A stretch of DNA of 64,000 nucleotides. Source: Bradyrhizobium cajani (GTDB taxonomy: Bacteria; Pseudomonadota; Alphaproteobacteria; Rhizobiales; Xanthobacteraceae). The first letter of the stretch is position 1. Every line of letters begins with the position of its first letter. Positions 32,508 through 41,758 of this stretch are shown in pieces. The stretch lies in assembly GCF_009759665.1 (NCBI RefSeq), contig NZ_WQNE01000004.1, forward strand, positions 1-64,000, given 5' to 3'. A program made the position numbers and the translations under genes. Below the pieces are notes generated by a model. The model was given only the letters and a program-made list of their open reading frames with translations, did not search any database and had not been told where the DNA came from.

Positions 32508-33078
32508 AGCCAGACATCGCAGCGGATCTGGCCTCGGTCCGCCGCTGCCCCGCACAAGAACTGGCTCAACAATCCGTTAAGCTGCGCCATCGCTTGCAGC
32601 GCCCGCCTGCGGTCACTGGCGATACGTAATCCTACGGAAGACAAAATTAACCGTCGATTCCCGCTGCCCGTGCATCGTCGCCCTTCGATCGAACGGGGTT
32701 TGCGGTCTCGTGCAGCGGCAGAACGCCAAAAAGAACTACATCGGCATCGTGACCGACACGGCCGAGGAAGATCGTCTCGCAGGCAGCTCCGCGCGGGCGC
32801 AGCCCCGCGTGGTGAGTTACCTGATCGGGCGCCTTGCAGCGATGCTGAAGCGCCCCGGCAAGGCCGGCGACGCCCGATCTTGTCCCGGGACGAGGCCACG
32901 ACATCGCCAAATTCGCTGGAATTGAGTGACGAAACCTTAAGTCAGTCGATGACAATATGCGACCGGCAGGCGGGGACCATCCGACCTGCGTTTTGACGCG
33001 CCCCCAAGAGTTAGTGAATCAATTTACCATTCCGAAAACGGCACCAGCCTACGTTGGACGGATGAACAGGAGTTGACG
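32508..33078. other. Intergenic region without a convincing gene
   Basis: 571 bp between the ku partner and the pilin gene. It holds one doubtful reading frame (32710-32925) and, at its right end, the pilin ribosome-binding site AGGAG (33068-33072). No tRNA, repeat or terminator was recognised. Confidence 0.5.
32710..32925 (+). CDS. Doubtful 71-residue hypothetical
   Basis: A GTG-started frame (MQRQNAKKNYIGIVTDTAEE...) whose first 45 residues look protein-like and use GC-rich third positions; the tail turns arginine/proline-rich. No ribosome-binding site is evident. It may be a decayed gene or chance. Confidence 0.25.
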   Translation: MQRQNAKKNYIGIVTDTAEEDRLAGSSARAQPRVVSYLIGRLAAMLKRPGKAGDARSCPGTRPRHRQIRWN

Positions 33079-33243
33079 ATGACTTTGCTCAGGTCATTTC
33101 TTGCCGACGAAAATGGTGCCACCGCCATCGAATATTGCCTGATCGCCACCGGCGTCGCGCTCGCGATCATCACCGTCGTGAACAACACGGGCAGCGCACT
33201 TCTGAACAACAAGTTCAACTCGATCAGCTCGGCGATGAAGTAA
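33079..33243 (+). CDS. Flp-family type IVb pilin
   Basis: A 54-residue pilin. MTLLRSFLADENGATAIEYCL carries the Flp signature: cleavage after G with E at +5 (GATAIEY), followed by a hydrophobic helix (IATGVALAIITVV). The tail NNKFNSISSAMK is typical. AGGAG sits six bases before the ATG. The usual pilin has a glutamate-tyrosine pair, present here. No tad/cpa secretion genes are near, so it is an orphan pilin gene relying on a Tad system elsewhere. Confidence 0.88.
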   Translation: MTLLRSFLADENGATAIEYCLIATGVALAIITVVNNTGSALLNNKFNSISSAMK

Positions 33244-33279
33244 TCGGCACGGCCGACGCTCCCAATCTCGTCAGGGCGA

Positions 33280-33298
33280 GTCCGCGCGCGGCGCGGAC
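33280..33298. terminator. GC-rich hairpin after the pilin gene
   Basis: GTCCGCGC and GCGCGGAC form an 8-bp perfect stem with a 3-base loop 37 bases after the pilin stop. There is no T-run, so it may stabilise the short mRNA rather than terminate it. Confidence 0.35.
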
Positions 33299-33460
33299 CG
33301 GTTACAGGCTCCGCGAAGCAGCCTTCCGCGGAGAAAATCCGGACCACTTCGCTGTGCTCGCGGCTGCGCGCTTGTTTTTAACATGTTCGCCTTATGACGC
33401 TGTGTCGAGCAATTGCGCCATTGCCGGGCGCGAGCTCAAACTCCCAGCGGCCCGATCAAC

Positions 33461-35023
33461 ATGGTTCCTTCCGACCGACCGACACTGACGATCCGGGCTC
33501 GTTTTGACTCGGAGCGATCCGTGGCGATCGCCGTTCTTGCAGTGCTGGCGGCCGTCTCGTTTCTTCCGATGCTGCTGACCCCCATTCCCGCGATGGTCGA
33601 TTATCCCAATCACCTCGCCCGCATGTATATTCTGAGCCAGAACGGCACCCCCAACGCCAATCCGCATTACGAGGTGGCCTGGGCATTCTATCCCAACCTT
33701 GCAATGGACTTGCTGGTCCCGCAGATGGCGCGGCTGATGAGCGTCGAGAACGCCACGCGGCTGTTTCTGCTCCTCAGCCAACTGTTGATCGTCGGGGGCG
33801 CGCTTCTGCTCGAACGGGTCCGGAAGGGACGGGTCCATCTCGCCGGCTTTGCGGCGCTCGCCTTCCTTTATTGTTTGCCGTTCAGCTGGGGTTTTGTGAA
33901 TTTCGAGTTCGGACTGGGCCTCGCGCTGTGGGGCATCGCCGTCTATCTGATGCTGGCCGAGGGTCCGTGGCCATTGCGTTTCGTCGTCAATACCGCCTTC
34001 GTCGCCGCGCTGTATGCGGCGCATTTCTTTTCGCTCGGCATCTACGGCGCGACGCTTGGCCTTTACGAACTCTGGCGCATCCGCCACCGGCGAGTAACCT
34101 GCCGGGTCGCGGCTGCGCGGCTGGGCGCGCTGGCCATGCCGGCGCTCGCTCTGTTCGCCGTCATGCACATGACCGCGGGCTCGATCGGAAGCGAAGGCAC
34201 GAGCTGGTTTCTCGCATTCAAGCCGATCTGGCCGCTCCGCATCATGAACGGCTACAATCTGACGGTCGCGGCGATGACCGGACTGGCGCTGATGATCGCG
34301 CTGCTTTTCGCTGCAAGACGCGGCTTCCTCAAGCTCGAGCCAGCCGGGATCTGGCTCGCGGTCGGCTTTGCGCTGCTGTACGTGGTCATTCCCTCGAAGC
34401 TGTTCGGAACCGCGTTCGTCGATCTGCGCGTGATTCCTGCTGCGGCTCTGATCCTGCCGGCCTTCTGCTCGCTGTCGCTGCCGAGCCGGACGTGGAGAAT
34501 GGCTGCGCTCGCCGCGATCAGTGGCGTCATACTGCTCAATCTCGTCGTCGTCCTCGCTGTGTGGCTGCCTTACCGCGCCGACTATGCGGCCATCATCGAG
34601 TCCTTCCACAAGATCGATCGCGGCTCACGCGTCCTCGTCGGCGGCACGGGCGACAATGGAGACCCGCCCTTCGCCGATCTCACCACGTATCCCATGTATT
34701 ATGCGCCGACGCTGGCCGTGCACTATGCGGGCGCGTTCGTGCCCAATCTCTTCACGGAAGCGGGCAAGCAACCGGTGCGGGCACGCGAGGCCGTGCGCCG
34801 TCTCGCCATTCCCTACGGAGGGCCCGTGCCGTCGGACCTGCTTGCCGCGATTGCGGCGGGCCGGCCGCCGGCGGACGTTCCGCCCTTTATCCGCACCTGG
34901 TACCAGGATTACGACTATCTCTATGTGCTTGGACCGCCAGCTCCAAACCCGCTGCCGGACCTGCTGGAGATGTTGGACACCTCGGAGCGCTTTGTTCTCT
35001 ACAAGGTCCGCCGCAGGTCCTAG
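33461..35023 (+). CDS. Polytopic membrane protein, possible glycosyltransferase-like
   Basis: A 520-residue protein with about ten predicted helices and a C-terminal extramembrane domain of about 130 residues (ADYAAIIESFHKIDRGSRVLVGG onward). The segment after TM1, MVDYPNHLARMYIL, with an acidic residue on the first outer loop, resembles GT-C type mannosyl/arabinosyltransferases that use polyprenyl-phosphate sugars. The match is weak. ATG 33461 was chosen over TTG 33413, which only adds a non-family leader. It lies 181 bp before a GT2 gene. Confidence 0.85.
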   Translation: MVPSDRPTLTIRARFDSERSVAIAVLAVLAAVSFLPMLLTPIPAMVDYPNHLARMYILSQNGTPNANPHYEVAWAFYPNLAMDLLVPQMARLMSVENATRLFLLLSQLLIVGGALLLERVRKGRVHLAGFAALAFLYCLPFSWGFVNFEFGLGLALWGIAVYLMLAEGPWPLRFVVNTAFVAALYAAHFFSLGIYGATLGLYELWRIRHRRVTCRVAAARLGALAMPALALFAVMHMTAGSIGSEGTSWFLAFKPIWPLRIMNGYNLTVAAMTGLALMIALLFAARRGFLKLEPAGIWLAVGFALLYVVIPSKLFGTAFVDLRVIPAAALILPAFCSLSLPSRTWRMAALAAISGVILLNLVVVLAVWLPYRADYAAIIESFHKIDRGSRVLVGGTGDNGDPPFADLTTYPMYYAPTLAVHYAGAFVPNLFTEAGKQPVRAREAVRRLAIPYGGPVPSDLLAAIAAGRPPADVPPFIRTWYQDYDYLYVLGPPAPNPLPDLLEMLDTSERFVLYKVRRRS

Positions 35024-35204
35024 ACCGAAGCTGTGGCTGCACGGCATGGTTAACCGGGCATCACCATCCCGCTCGGCCTCCCGATCGCCCCTTCTGAACC
35101 CGCCGCATTGCTCCTGAGCCCTCGATCCTTAGCAGTTGTGGCAAGGCCACCTTAACCAGCATCGACTTAGACTTCCGCTCCTCCAAGGAGTTGAAATCTC
35201 TCGC

Positions 35205-36200
35205 ATGGCGGCCAATTTCCGATCGATCCGCTACAGCCTCGTCATCCCCGTGTTCAACGAGGAAGCCGTGCTGCCGATCTTGTTGCGCCGGCTCGAGCTG
35301 GTATTGTCCCGGCTCGACGGGCCGGCCGAAGCGATCTTCGTCGACGACGGCAGCAGCGATTCCAGCTCCATCGTGCTACGGGCGCTTGCCACGCGCGACC
35401 CGCGCTTTCGCTATATCGGCTTGTCGCGAAATTTCGGCCATCAGGTCGCCATCACCGCCGGCATGGACGCCGCGCAAGGCGAAGCGATCATCGTCATGGA
35501 CGCGGATCTGCAGGATCCGCCCGAAGTGATCGAGCAATTGATCGCGAAATGGCAGGAAGGCAACGACGTCGTCCACGCCCGTCGCCTGTCGCGCGACGGC
35601 GAAAGCCGGTTCAAGCGCGCGACCGCGCATCTCTTCTACCGGATTCTCGGCAGGATGTCCTCGGTCGGCATCCCCGCCGATGTCGGCGACTTCCGTCTGA
35701 TCGATCGCAAGGTGCTCGACGCGCTTCGGCAGATGCCGGAGCAGGACCGCTTCGTGCGCGGCATGATCGCCTGGCTCGGCTTCCGGCAGACCGAGGTCGC
35801 CTTCCACCGCCTCGAGCGCGCTGCGGGCGAAACCAAATACCCGCTATTCAAGATGGTGCGGCTCGCGATGAACGCCGCGCTTGGCTTCTCGGATCTGCCC
35901 TTGCGGCTTGCAGTTTGGTGCGGATTGACCGTCTCAGGGCTCGCGCTGCTCTACGGCGGCTGGGTGATCCTGATGTGGCTCAGCAACGACCCTCATCTCG
36001 TGACCGGTTGGTCCTCGACGATCCTTGTCGTGTCCCTGCTGTGCGGATTCAACATGGTGATGACGGGCATCGTGGGACTCTATGTCGGCCGCATCCACGC
36101 CGAGGTGAAACGCCGCCCGCTCTATGTGGTGCAGACCCAGATTGGCTTTGATCGCAACGAGGCGATGACCGCGCCCGCGATCCACGCCGTCAACGAGTGA
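35205..36200 (+). CDS. GT2 glycosyltransferase, polyprenyl-phosphate sugar type
   Basis: A 331-residue enzyme. The GT-A domain shows SLVIPVFNEE, IFVDDGSSD (residues 45-52) and the DxD metal motif MDADLQDPPE (D99, D101). FGHQVAITAGMDAA is typical of dolichyl-phosphate-mannose-synthase/GtrB/ArnC relatives. Two C-terminal helices (about 225-300) place it on the inner membrane. It probably makes a polyprenyl-phosphate sugar that the neighbouring polytopic proteins could use. AAGGAG lies 14 bases before ATG 35205, rather far. Confidence 0.93.
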   Translation: MAANFRSIRYSLVIPVFNEEAVLPILLRRLELVLSRLDGPAEAIFVDDGSSDSSSIVLRALATRDPRFRYIGLSRNFGHQVAITAGMDAAQGEAIIVMDADLQDPPEVIEQLIAKWQEGNDVVHARRLSRDGESRFKRATAHLFYRILGRMSSVGIPADVGDFRLIDRKVLDALRQMPEQDRFVRGMIAWLGFRQTEVAFHRLERAAGETKYPLFKMVRLAMNAALGFSDLPLRLAVWCGLTVSGLALLYGGWVILMWLSNDPHLVTGWSSTILVVSLLCGFNMVMTGIVGLYVGRIHAEVKRRPLYVVQTQIGFDRNEAMTAPAIHAVNE

Positions 36201-36208
36201 CGCAGCGC

Positions 36209-36892
36209 ATGACCGAGCTCTTCGACGGCTATCACGACAACTATCGTGACGTGGTCCAATCCTCGATCGACTTCTCCGGCTTGCCGCATCATTTCTTCAT
36301 GCGCGCGAAGGCCGATCTCCTGCGCGATCTGATCGCCCGGCGGCTGGACACGGAAAGGCCCGAGATGCTTGACGTCGGCTGCGGCGTAGGCAGCCTTCAT
36401 CCCCTGCTGCACGGCATGGTCGGCCGCCTGAGCGGTATCGACGTTTCGTCGGCCAGCCTGGCGCAGGCGCGCGCCAGCAATGGTGGGGTCGATTATCGCG
36501 AGTTTGACGGCCGCACTTTTCCCTTCGACGATGCCAGCTTCGACCTGGTCACGACCGTCTGCGTGATGCACCACGTCGTGCCGACCGAATGGGCGCCATT
36601 CATCGCCGAAATGCGGCGCGTGGTGCGGCCCGGGGGGCTCGTCTGCGTGATCGAGCACAATCCGTACAACCCGCTGACTCGCCTTGCCGTTGCGCGCTGC
36701 GAGTTCGACCGGGACGCCGTCTTGCTCAGTGCCGGCACGACCCGAAGGTTGATGGCTGCCGGCGGCCTGCGCGAGATCGGCGCGCGCCATTTCCTGCTGC
36801 TCCCCTGGGACACCAAACCGGCGCGGCGTCTCGAAGATACCCTGAGCGGCGTGCCGCTCGGCGGCCAATACGTCGTCTTCGGGACCGCTTGA
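36209..36892 (+). CDS. Class I SAM-dependent methyltransferase
   Basis: A 227-residue methyltransferase with motif I MLDVGCGVGSLH, the acidic loop GIDVSSASL and the post-motif FDLVTTVCVMHHV. VRPGGLVCVIEHNPYNP closes the fold. The acceptor is unknown. ATG 36209 is preferred; a GTG at 36197 overlapping the GT2 stop (GTGA) is the alternative and would couple translation. It is the third gene of a membrane-protein/GT2/methyltransferase group, suggesting a methylated glycan or glycolipid. Confidence 0.9.
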   Translation: MTELFDGYHDNYRDVVQSSIDFSGLPHHFFMRAKADLLRDLIARRLDTERPEMLDVGCGVGSLHPLLHGMVGRLSGIDVSSASLAQARASNGGVDYREFDGRTFPFDDASFDLVTTVCVMHHVVPTEWAPFIAEMRRVVRPGGLVCVIEHNPYNPLTRLAVARCEFDRDAVLLSAGTTRRLMAAGGLREIGARHFLLLPWDTKPARRLEDTLSGVPLGGQYVVFGTA

Positions 36893-36893
36893 C

Positions 36894-38339
36894 CTATCTT
36901 GGCGGCGTATCTCGCCGCTTGTGCACGACCGCCACATCGTCGCTGTAGACGCGCTGCCACTGGGGCAGCCGGTCGAGCATCGCTATCGCCGGCGTGGTCG
37001 GCGCGAGCAGCGTCGCGCCGATGTTGTATTCGTCGAGCAATTTGAGAAAGTCGCCGAGGTCGGCCAGCGCGATGGCACGATTGTAGCGGTTGATGAACGG
37101 CCCCCCGTACAGTTCGCCGCGACCGTCGATGAAGGTGGGAATGCCGGCAAAGATCAGATAGCCACCGAAGCCATAATCGTTGAGCACGGGCCCCGTCTTG
37201 GCGAGGCCGGCATGAGCGATCGCAGCCTGAGGTGTGATGTTCGCAGCCGGTCGCAAGTCACGCGCCAGCGCCGCACCGCTCATCGCGACCAGCATTGCGA
37301 GCGCTGCCAGATTGAGGCCGCGCGACGAACCCCGCGCATCGTCCCCGGCCGGTCCGCCGAACGCCCGTCCCAGCGGAGCCGCCAGATAGAGCGGCGCCAG
37401 CATGGCCAGCAGATCCGCGTTGCGAACCTGCGCCAGCGCGAAATGAAGCAAGCCGATCACCACCAGTGCCCGCACGACCGGCAGCGTCACACCGCGCGAG
37501 AGTGCAAAGATGCCACCCAGCAGCAGCAACTCGAAGACACCGATGTGGCTGAAATCCTGCGGCCGCCATTCCGCGATCCAAGCGAGCGCAGAGCCGAGGC
37601 CGAGTGTCGTCAGCGGCATCAGCAGCGATTCCGGCCCGTGCGGCGTCAGGCAGGACGCTGCGACCGCAAGTGCCGTGAATGGCAGCCACCGCAGGAACAC
37701 GCGCGGCCATTCGCTTGGCTTCTCGCGCAGCAGCGCCTCGAGCCCCGCGGGGCCAATCAGCCCAAGCGCCAGTATCACGCTGCCGTGCAGATTGGCCCAC
37801 AGGACCAGCAGCGGCAGGGCCCAGTATGGCGGTGGCCCACCGCGATCCATGCGGCGGACCAGGGCAGCTGCCCAGGTCACCATCACCGGCAGCACGAGGA
37901 CGTGGGGCCGCGCCAGCATATGCGGTGCCGACAAGATGGCGGCCGCGATCACCATGAGCAGCGTATAGGTTGGCGAGAGCTCGCGCAGCAGGAAGAACGT
38001 GAACAGGCCAAACGCGAGCGCTATCGCCGCCGCGGCGACGACGACGACGCCTGACCAGCCGGACAGCGCGTAGGCTCCGGCGTAGATGACCTCCGAGAGC
38101 CATTCGAAGGGGACCCAGGGCGCCCCGTGCATCGAAAAGGAAAAAGGGTCATTCGCCGGCAGGGTGCCATGCGCGATGATCCAGCGCCCGACCTCGATGT
38201 GAGAATAGCTGTCGGGATCACTGAGCAGCCGCTGTCCAAGGATCAGCAGCGTTGCATAGACGCCAAGGCCCACCAGCCAGGGGAGCGCCGCGCGCGCCGA
38301 AAACGGTTGAACCTCGCTGTGGACGACCTGCTCAGTCAT
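36894..38339 (-). CDS. Polytopic membrane protein, possible GT-C relative
   Basis: A 481-residue protein with about ten helices and a short C-terminal domain (GFGGYLIFAGIPTFIDGRGELYG...). The first periplasmic loop contains DPDSYSHIEVGRWIIAHG and PANDPFSF, acidic and histidine-containing positions like those of GT-C glycosyltransferases. It ends one base after the convergent methyltransferase gene. No family was firmly recognised. Confidence 0.85.
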   Translation of the reverse strand: MTEQVVHSEVQPFSARAALPWLVGLGVYATLLILGQRLLSDPDSYSHIEVGRWIIAHGTLPANDPFSFSMHGAPWVPFEWLSEVIYAGAYALSGWSGVVVVAAAAIALAFGLFTFFLLRELSPTYTLLMVIAAAILSAPHMLARPHVLVLPVMVTWAAALVRRMDRGGPPPYWALPLLVLWANLHGSVILALGLIGPAGLEALLREKPSEWPRVFLRWLPFTALAVAASCLTPHGPESLLMPLTTLGLGSALAWIAEWRPQDFSHIGVFELLLLGGIFALSRGVTLPVVRALVVIGLLHFALAQVRNADLLAMLAPLYLAAPLGRAFGGPAGDDARGSSRGLNLAALAMLVAMSGAALARDLRPAANITPQAAIAHAGLAKTGPVLNDYGFGGYLIFAGIPTFIDGRGELYGGPFINRYNRAIALADLGDFLKLLDEYNIGATLLAPTTPAIAMLDRLPQWQRVYSDDVAVVHKRRDTPPR

Positions 38340-38732
38340 GGCGGCGCAAGTTAGGACGCAAGCGTTAAATTCTTCTTTGATGTCGACCGCGCCTGGCCGA
38401 TGGGTAACGTCTTGTGAACCATATTTTCGAGCACATCCCCGCTCGCATCACCGACGGCTGGCGTGCGCTCGCTGTCGAACCAAGCGGGGACGCTGTCAGC
38501 GCCGTGTCGTATCGCGCAGTCGGCTGCGGCCACCGCATCCCGGCCAGCGTCTCGTGACGGCCGCGAAACGCCTTGTGGCGGGCCGGGATGTCAAGCGCAA
38601 CGCTTCTGGTTCGGCCTCCGTTCGGCGCTTACGGGCAGAAGCGGACATCAACCTGCCGACAATCCCTGATGAATCCGTCGAAAATGGCCCGTATGCGACG
38701 TCGCTTTCGCTCCGAGCGGGATATCTCGGCAG
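38340..38732. other. Intergenic region, no gene seen
   Basis: 393 bp between two minus-strand genes. Open frames in it are short and lack ribosome-binding sites. Stretches such as GGCGCTTACGGGCAGAAGCG look like the decayed intergenic sequence common in rhizobia. No repeat or terminator was found. Confidence 0.5.
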
Positions 38733-39131
38733 CTATCGCACCCACAGCTTGAGCGGAACGGCTTGTCGACCGGGGCAGTCGATCGTGCCCATATAAGAGT
38801 CTGACAATCGTCCGCCGTAGGTGCATTCGACGCCGGCTAACGAGATTGTCGCGTGCAATTGAGATGACGAGGCTGATATCTGGAGACGCATTTCACCATT
38901 CTTCTCCTCTGGACCATCCTGAGTGCACACACCAACGTGCTTCATCGTCAATGGTCCGGAGTATTCCTTTGTATGTCCCGAAGTCGTTTCTGTGACGGTG
39001 GCAGTCAACTCCCACTCGCCGAGATAGCCCGAGTATCCGATGACCTGAAGCGACTGGGCGACAGCCGGCGTCGCGAGAGCACTCAGAACGACAGGCAGAA
39101 CGAACGCTCTCACGACATGCTCCCGCGCCAT
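38733..39131 (-). CDS. Small secreted protein, unknown
   Basis: A 132-residue protein with a signal peptide (MAREHVVRAFVLPVVLSALA, cut near AVA-QS). The mature part is strand-rich with three cysteines (GVCTQDG, GVECTYG, TIDCPG). ATG 39131 gives a clean signal peptide; GTG 39143 is an alternative. It begins 14 bp after the upstream TPR gene ends, so the two are probably cotranscribed. Function not recognised. Confidence 0.75.
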   Translation of the reverse strand: MAREHVVRAFVLPVVLSALATPAVAQSLQVIGYSGYLGEWELTATVTETTSGHTKEYSGPLTMKHVGVCTQDGPEEKNGEMRLQISASSSQLHATISLAGVECTYGGRLSDSYMGTIDCPGRQAVPLKLWVR

Positions 39132-39144
39132 GGCCGCATGCACC

Positions 39145-40731
39145 TCAGCGCTTCGTCAGAAACGCGCGCGCGTCGGTCACTTCGGTCCGGGTACTATCCG
39201 CAGCATCAGCGATCGCGACGACCTTGCTGTAGTACTCATGAGCTTTGGCGGACTCACCGGACTTTTCGGCGGCCTTCGCCGCACCTACATAGGCGCCGAG
39301 CCGGTTTGGCTCCTTTTTCAGCGCCGCTTCAAACGCGACGAACGCGTCCTTGGCGTTACCGCTTTCGAACAGCATGACACCATAGAGCTCGCGTGCGGGT
39401 TTGGCTACGCCTGGCGTCACCGGATGCTTCTCGGTCCTGTCCTCGGCGTCGGCCGCTGCGCTCATCAATATCAGGGCTTCGTCGCGCTTGCCCTCGGCAT
39501 GGAGCATCCAGGCGGTCGCGACCTGTCGCTGAACGTCTACTTGCTCCGACCAATAAGCATCCTTTGCATCTCGCAGTTTGTCGCGCAACTCGGCGAGCTT
39601 GGCGATATCAGCCCTGGCGGCTTCGGGATTGCCCGAGCGGGCTGCGCCTAGAGCTCGCGCGAAATAGGTGACCGCCTGCACGTGAGCCAGTGGGCTGGCA
39701 CGGACTTGAAGCGCCGCTGCAGCCATCCAATCGCCGCGCTCCACCGCGTAGCGTGCCGGCGAAGCCGCCAGCGCATATGGCCCGGCGATGAAAGTCTCGG
39801 TGAACCCAGTGACTGCCTTCATCTCGTCGATGACGGTCGCGGCTTTCTCGTCCTGCCCGAGTTGTAGATAGGCGTAGACCAGATAATCCATGGCGTGCAG
39901 CTGATCATGGCCTTCTTTGTCAGCCTTCGCGACACGCGCCGACTCGACATTGGACGCAATCGACTCCTTCCAATAGCCAACGCGCGTGAAGATGTGCGAT
40001 GGCATATGCTGCGCATGCGCTGCCGCTGGCGCGACCTTGGCATAGCGTTGGGCAGCCTGAAGGCCTTTCTCAGCGATCGGCGGATAATCATAGAGGTGGA
40101 TGAGGTAATGCGCCACGCCGGGATGTTGTGGCTGGCGTATTGCGATCGGCTCTAGGATTGCTGCGCCTTTGAGTTGGCTGGCATAGGTCTTGTCGGCCGG
40201 CGAAGCCGAGGTATTTAAGGCGAGCGCATAATAGATCTGCGCTTCGTCGTCATCGGGATAGCGCTGTGCCAGTTGCTCCATGGCCTTTGTGTAAGCCTGC
40301 ATGCGCGTACGATGATCGACCTTTTCATAGTCGGCGTACATAGCGCCAAGCGCGTTCAGGTAGTCGCGCTCGCGTTGCGTCTTGGTGCCGACGCTCTTCC
40401 CCTTTGTGATCGCGTCCGCGCCCTCGGCGAGGTTCTTTGCCGGCGTCGGAACGTGGGGATTCCATAACAGGCTGAGCGCGATGCCCCAGTAGGCGATACC
40501 GCACTCAGGATCGGCCTTCAGTGCATCTCCAAACACGTGTTGCGACGCGCGGTACCAGAACGAGTGCTGGTACAGCATCCCCTGGTCGAATAGCTTTTGC
40601 GCTTCCGGTTTGCACGATGTCTCGAAATGCACAGTGCCGAGCTGGCTGCCGTCAGATTGTCCTAACGCTGGTTGCGCGAGCGAAAGTCCCGCTGCGGCCG
40701 CCGCGGCAATTGCAAATGGCGATTTGATCAT
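39145..40731 (-). CDS. Secreted TPR-repeat protein
   Basis: A 528-residue exported protein. The signal peptide runs MIKSPFAIAAAAAAGLSLA with cleavage near ALG-QS. The rest is helical TPR-like hairpins (FDQGMLYQHSFWYRASQHVF, EDEKAATVIDEMK-like units, LYGVMLFESGNAKDAFVAFE). Two conserved blocks, ECGIAYWGIALSLLWNP and AHAQHMPSHIFTRVGYW with several histidines, occur in a family of secreted TPR proteins of unknown role. A periplasmic scaffold is likely. It is the first of a two-gene minus-strand unit. Confidence 0.85.
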   Translation of the reverse strand: MIKSPFAIAAAAAAGLSLAQPALGQSDGSQLGTVHFETSCKPEAQKLFDQGMLYQHSFWYRASQHVFGDALKADPECGIAYWGIALSLLWNPHVPTPAKNLAEGADAITKGKSVGTKTQRERDYLNALGAMYADYEKVDHRTRMQAYTKAMEQLAQRYPDDDEAQIYYALALNTSASPADKTYASQLKGAAILEPIAIRQPQHPGVAHYLIHLYDYPPIAEKGLQAAQRYAKVAPAAAHAQHMPSHIFTRVGYWKESIASNVESARVAKADKEGHDQLHAMDYLVYAYLQLGQDEKAATVIDEMKAVTGFTETFIAGPYALAASPARYAVERGDWMAAAALQVRASPLAHVQAVTYFARALGAARSGNPEAARADIAKLAELRDKLRDAKDAYWSEQVDVQRQVATAWMLHAEGKRDEALILMSAAADAEDRTEKHPVTPGVAKPARELYGVMLFESGNAKDAFVAFEAALKKEPNRLGAYVGAAKAAEKSGESAKAHEYYSKVVAIADAADSTRTEVTDARAFLTKR

Positions 40732-41315
40732 GAGCAGGCTCCAGGCAAAAATTTAGATTTCCACCGAGCATTGCGCAGATTAGACCAATTTCTTGAGACC
40801 CACCATGCATCGACATTCGCTTTGCGTCTTTTTTGCAGAGGCATGTCAGTTGTGCTGACAATTCATTCACGCTCTAAGTCGGTATCGTGCCTCGGCCGAA
40901 GTCCTAATGCCGGCTATGTTCACCGAACCAAGGCATCTCGGCTTCAGTAGCGCCAATCAAGCGCGACGAATGTACGCTTCTGGCCCATCGCGACATTTGC
41001 CGCGGTTTCACAAAGGCGGTTGGTGTCGGCGCGAACCGGACATCGACGAAGGGTTATGAGTACGCGCCCCAGCAAAGATCGCGAAGATTCATCTTAGCCA
41101 GGATAATTGATCGCAAATCAATCCAAGCTTTGTTGGCTCGCAATCAGCGTTGCGATCCGACGGAACGCATTTTGGATATATGCCCATTGAACTCCCTCTG
41201 GAGCGTATTCTACCCGGCCGGGACACTTTGACGGCCATGTGAGTCCTGATACTCTGCACCGCGTCGTGGCTCGGCGGGCCATGCTGTCGATCGTTGAACC
41301 AAAGCTGCCGAGAGG
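40732..41315. other. Intergenic region, no gene seen
   Basis: 584 bp between divergent genes, with lower GC than the neighbouring operons. A fragment near 40980 (GGCCCATCGCGACAT) echoes the start of the 114-bp repeats at 61888 and 63507. It otherwise contains only short random frames; promoters for both flanking genes must lie here. Confidence 0.5.
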
Positions 41316-41738
41316 ATGCGGATGAGAAGCGTGACGCTCTTGGCTTTCAGCCTCATGTTTGTCGGCGCATGGTCGCACGACAGCGCGAGAGGCCAGACTT
41401 CGGTCGCGCCGCCGGTCTCGCTGGCTCCGCCCCAGGCATCACCGCCACGCGCGAGCGCCAAGAATTCCCGAACTCCGCCGGCGGCACCCAGTCGAGAGGC
41501 TTCGCCACCCGTGATTGGCGGGCTTCCCTCAGCGCCGGCCACGGACTACGATGGCTTCAGCGTAGGCACTGCCGACGATCATGACACCTCAGATCAGGTG
41601 GCCCCACCCCTGAGGTCCCGTGCAGCAAAGAGCACCAGGTCCAATCCGGATACAAATGGCCCCGCCGGACAGTCATCGATCGATCAGGAAGATGAGGCGT
41701 TGAAGCGCAAGCTGACGATCTGCAAGAACTGCAAATAG
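41316..41738 (+). CDS. Secreted proline-rich protein with CxxC tail
   Basis: A 140-residue protein: signal peptide (MRMRSVTLLAFSLMFVGAWS, cut near ARG-QT), a disordered Pro/Ser/Ala-rich middle, and the C-terminal sequence LKRKLTICKNCK with a CxxC pair. MRSVTL at 41322 is an alternative start. It converges on the cytochrome gene. Function unknown; the cysteine pair may bind metal or haem-free iron, which is only a guess. Confidence 0.65.
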   Translation: MRMRSVTLLAFSLMFVGAWSHDSARGQTSVAPPVSLAPPQASPPRASAKNSRTPPAAPSREASPPVIGGLPSAPATDYDGFSVGTADDHDTSDQVAPPLRSRAAKSTRSNPDTNGPAGQSSIDQEDEALKRKLTICKNCK

Positions 41739-41758
41739 GCCGCCATCTGCCGAAGGCG

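Noticed and set aside
32670..32996. 108-residue frame in the ku-pilin gap
   Set aside because: Arginine/serine-rich, no ribosome-binding site, overlaps a slightly better frame.
38340..38732. Possible insertion-sequence remnant
   Set aside because: No inverted ends, target duplication or transposase motif could be found.
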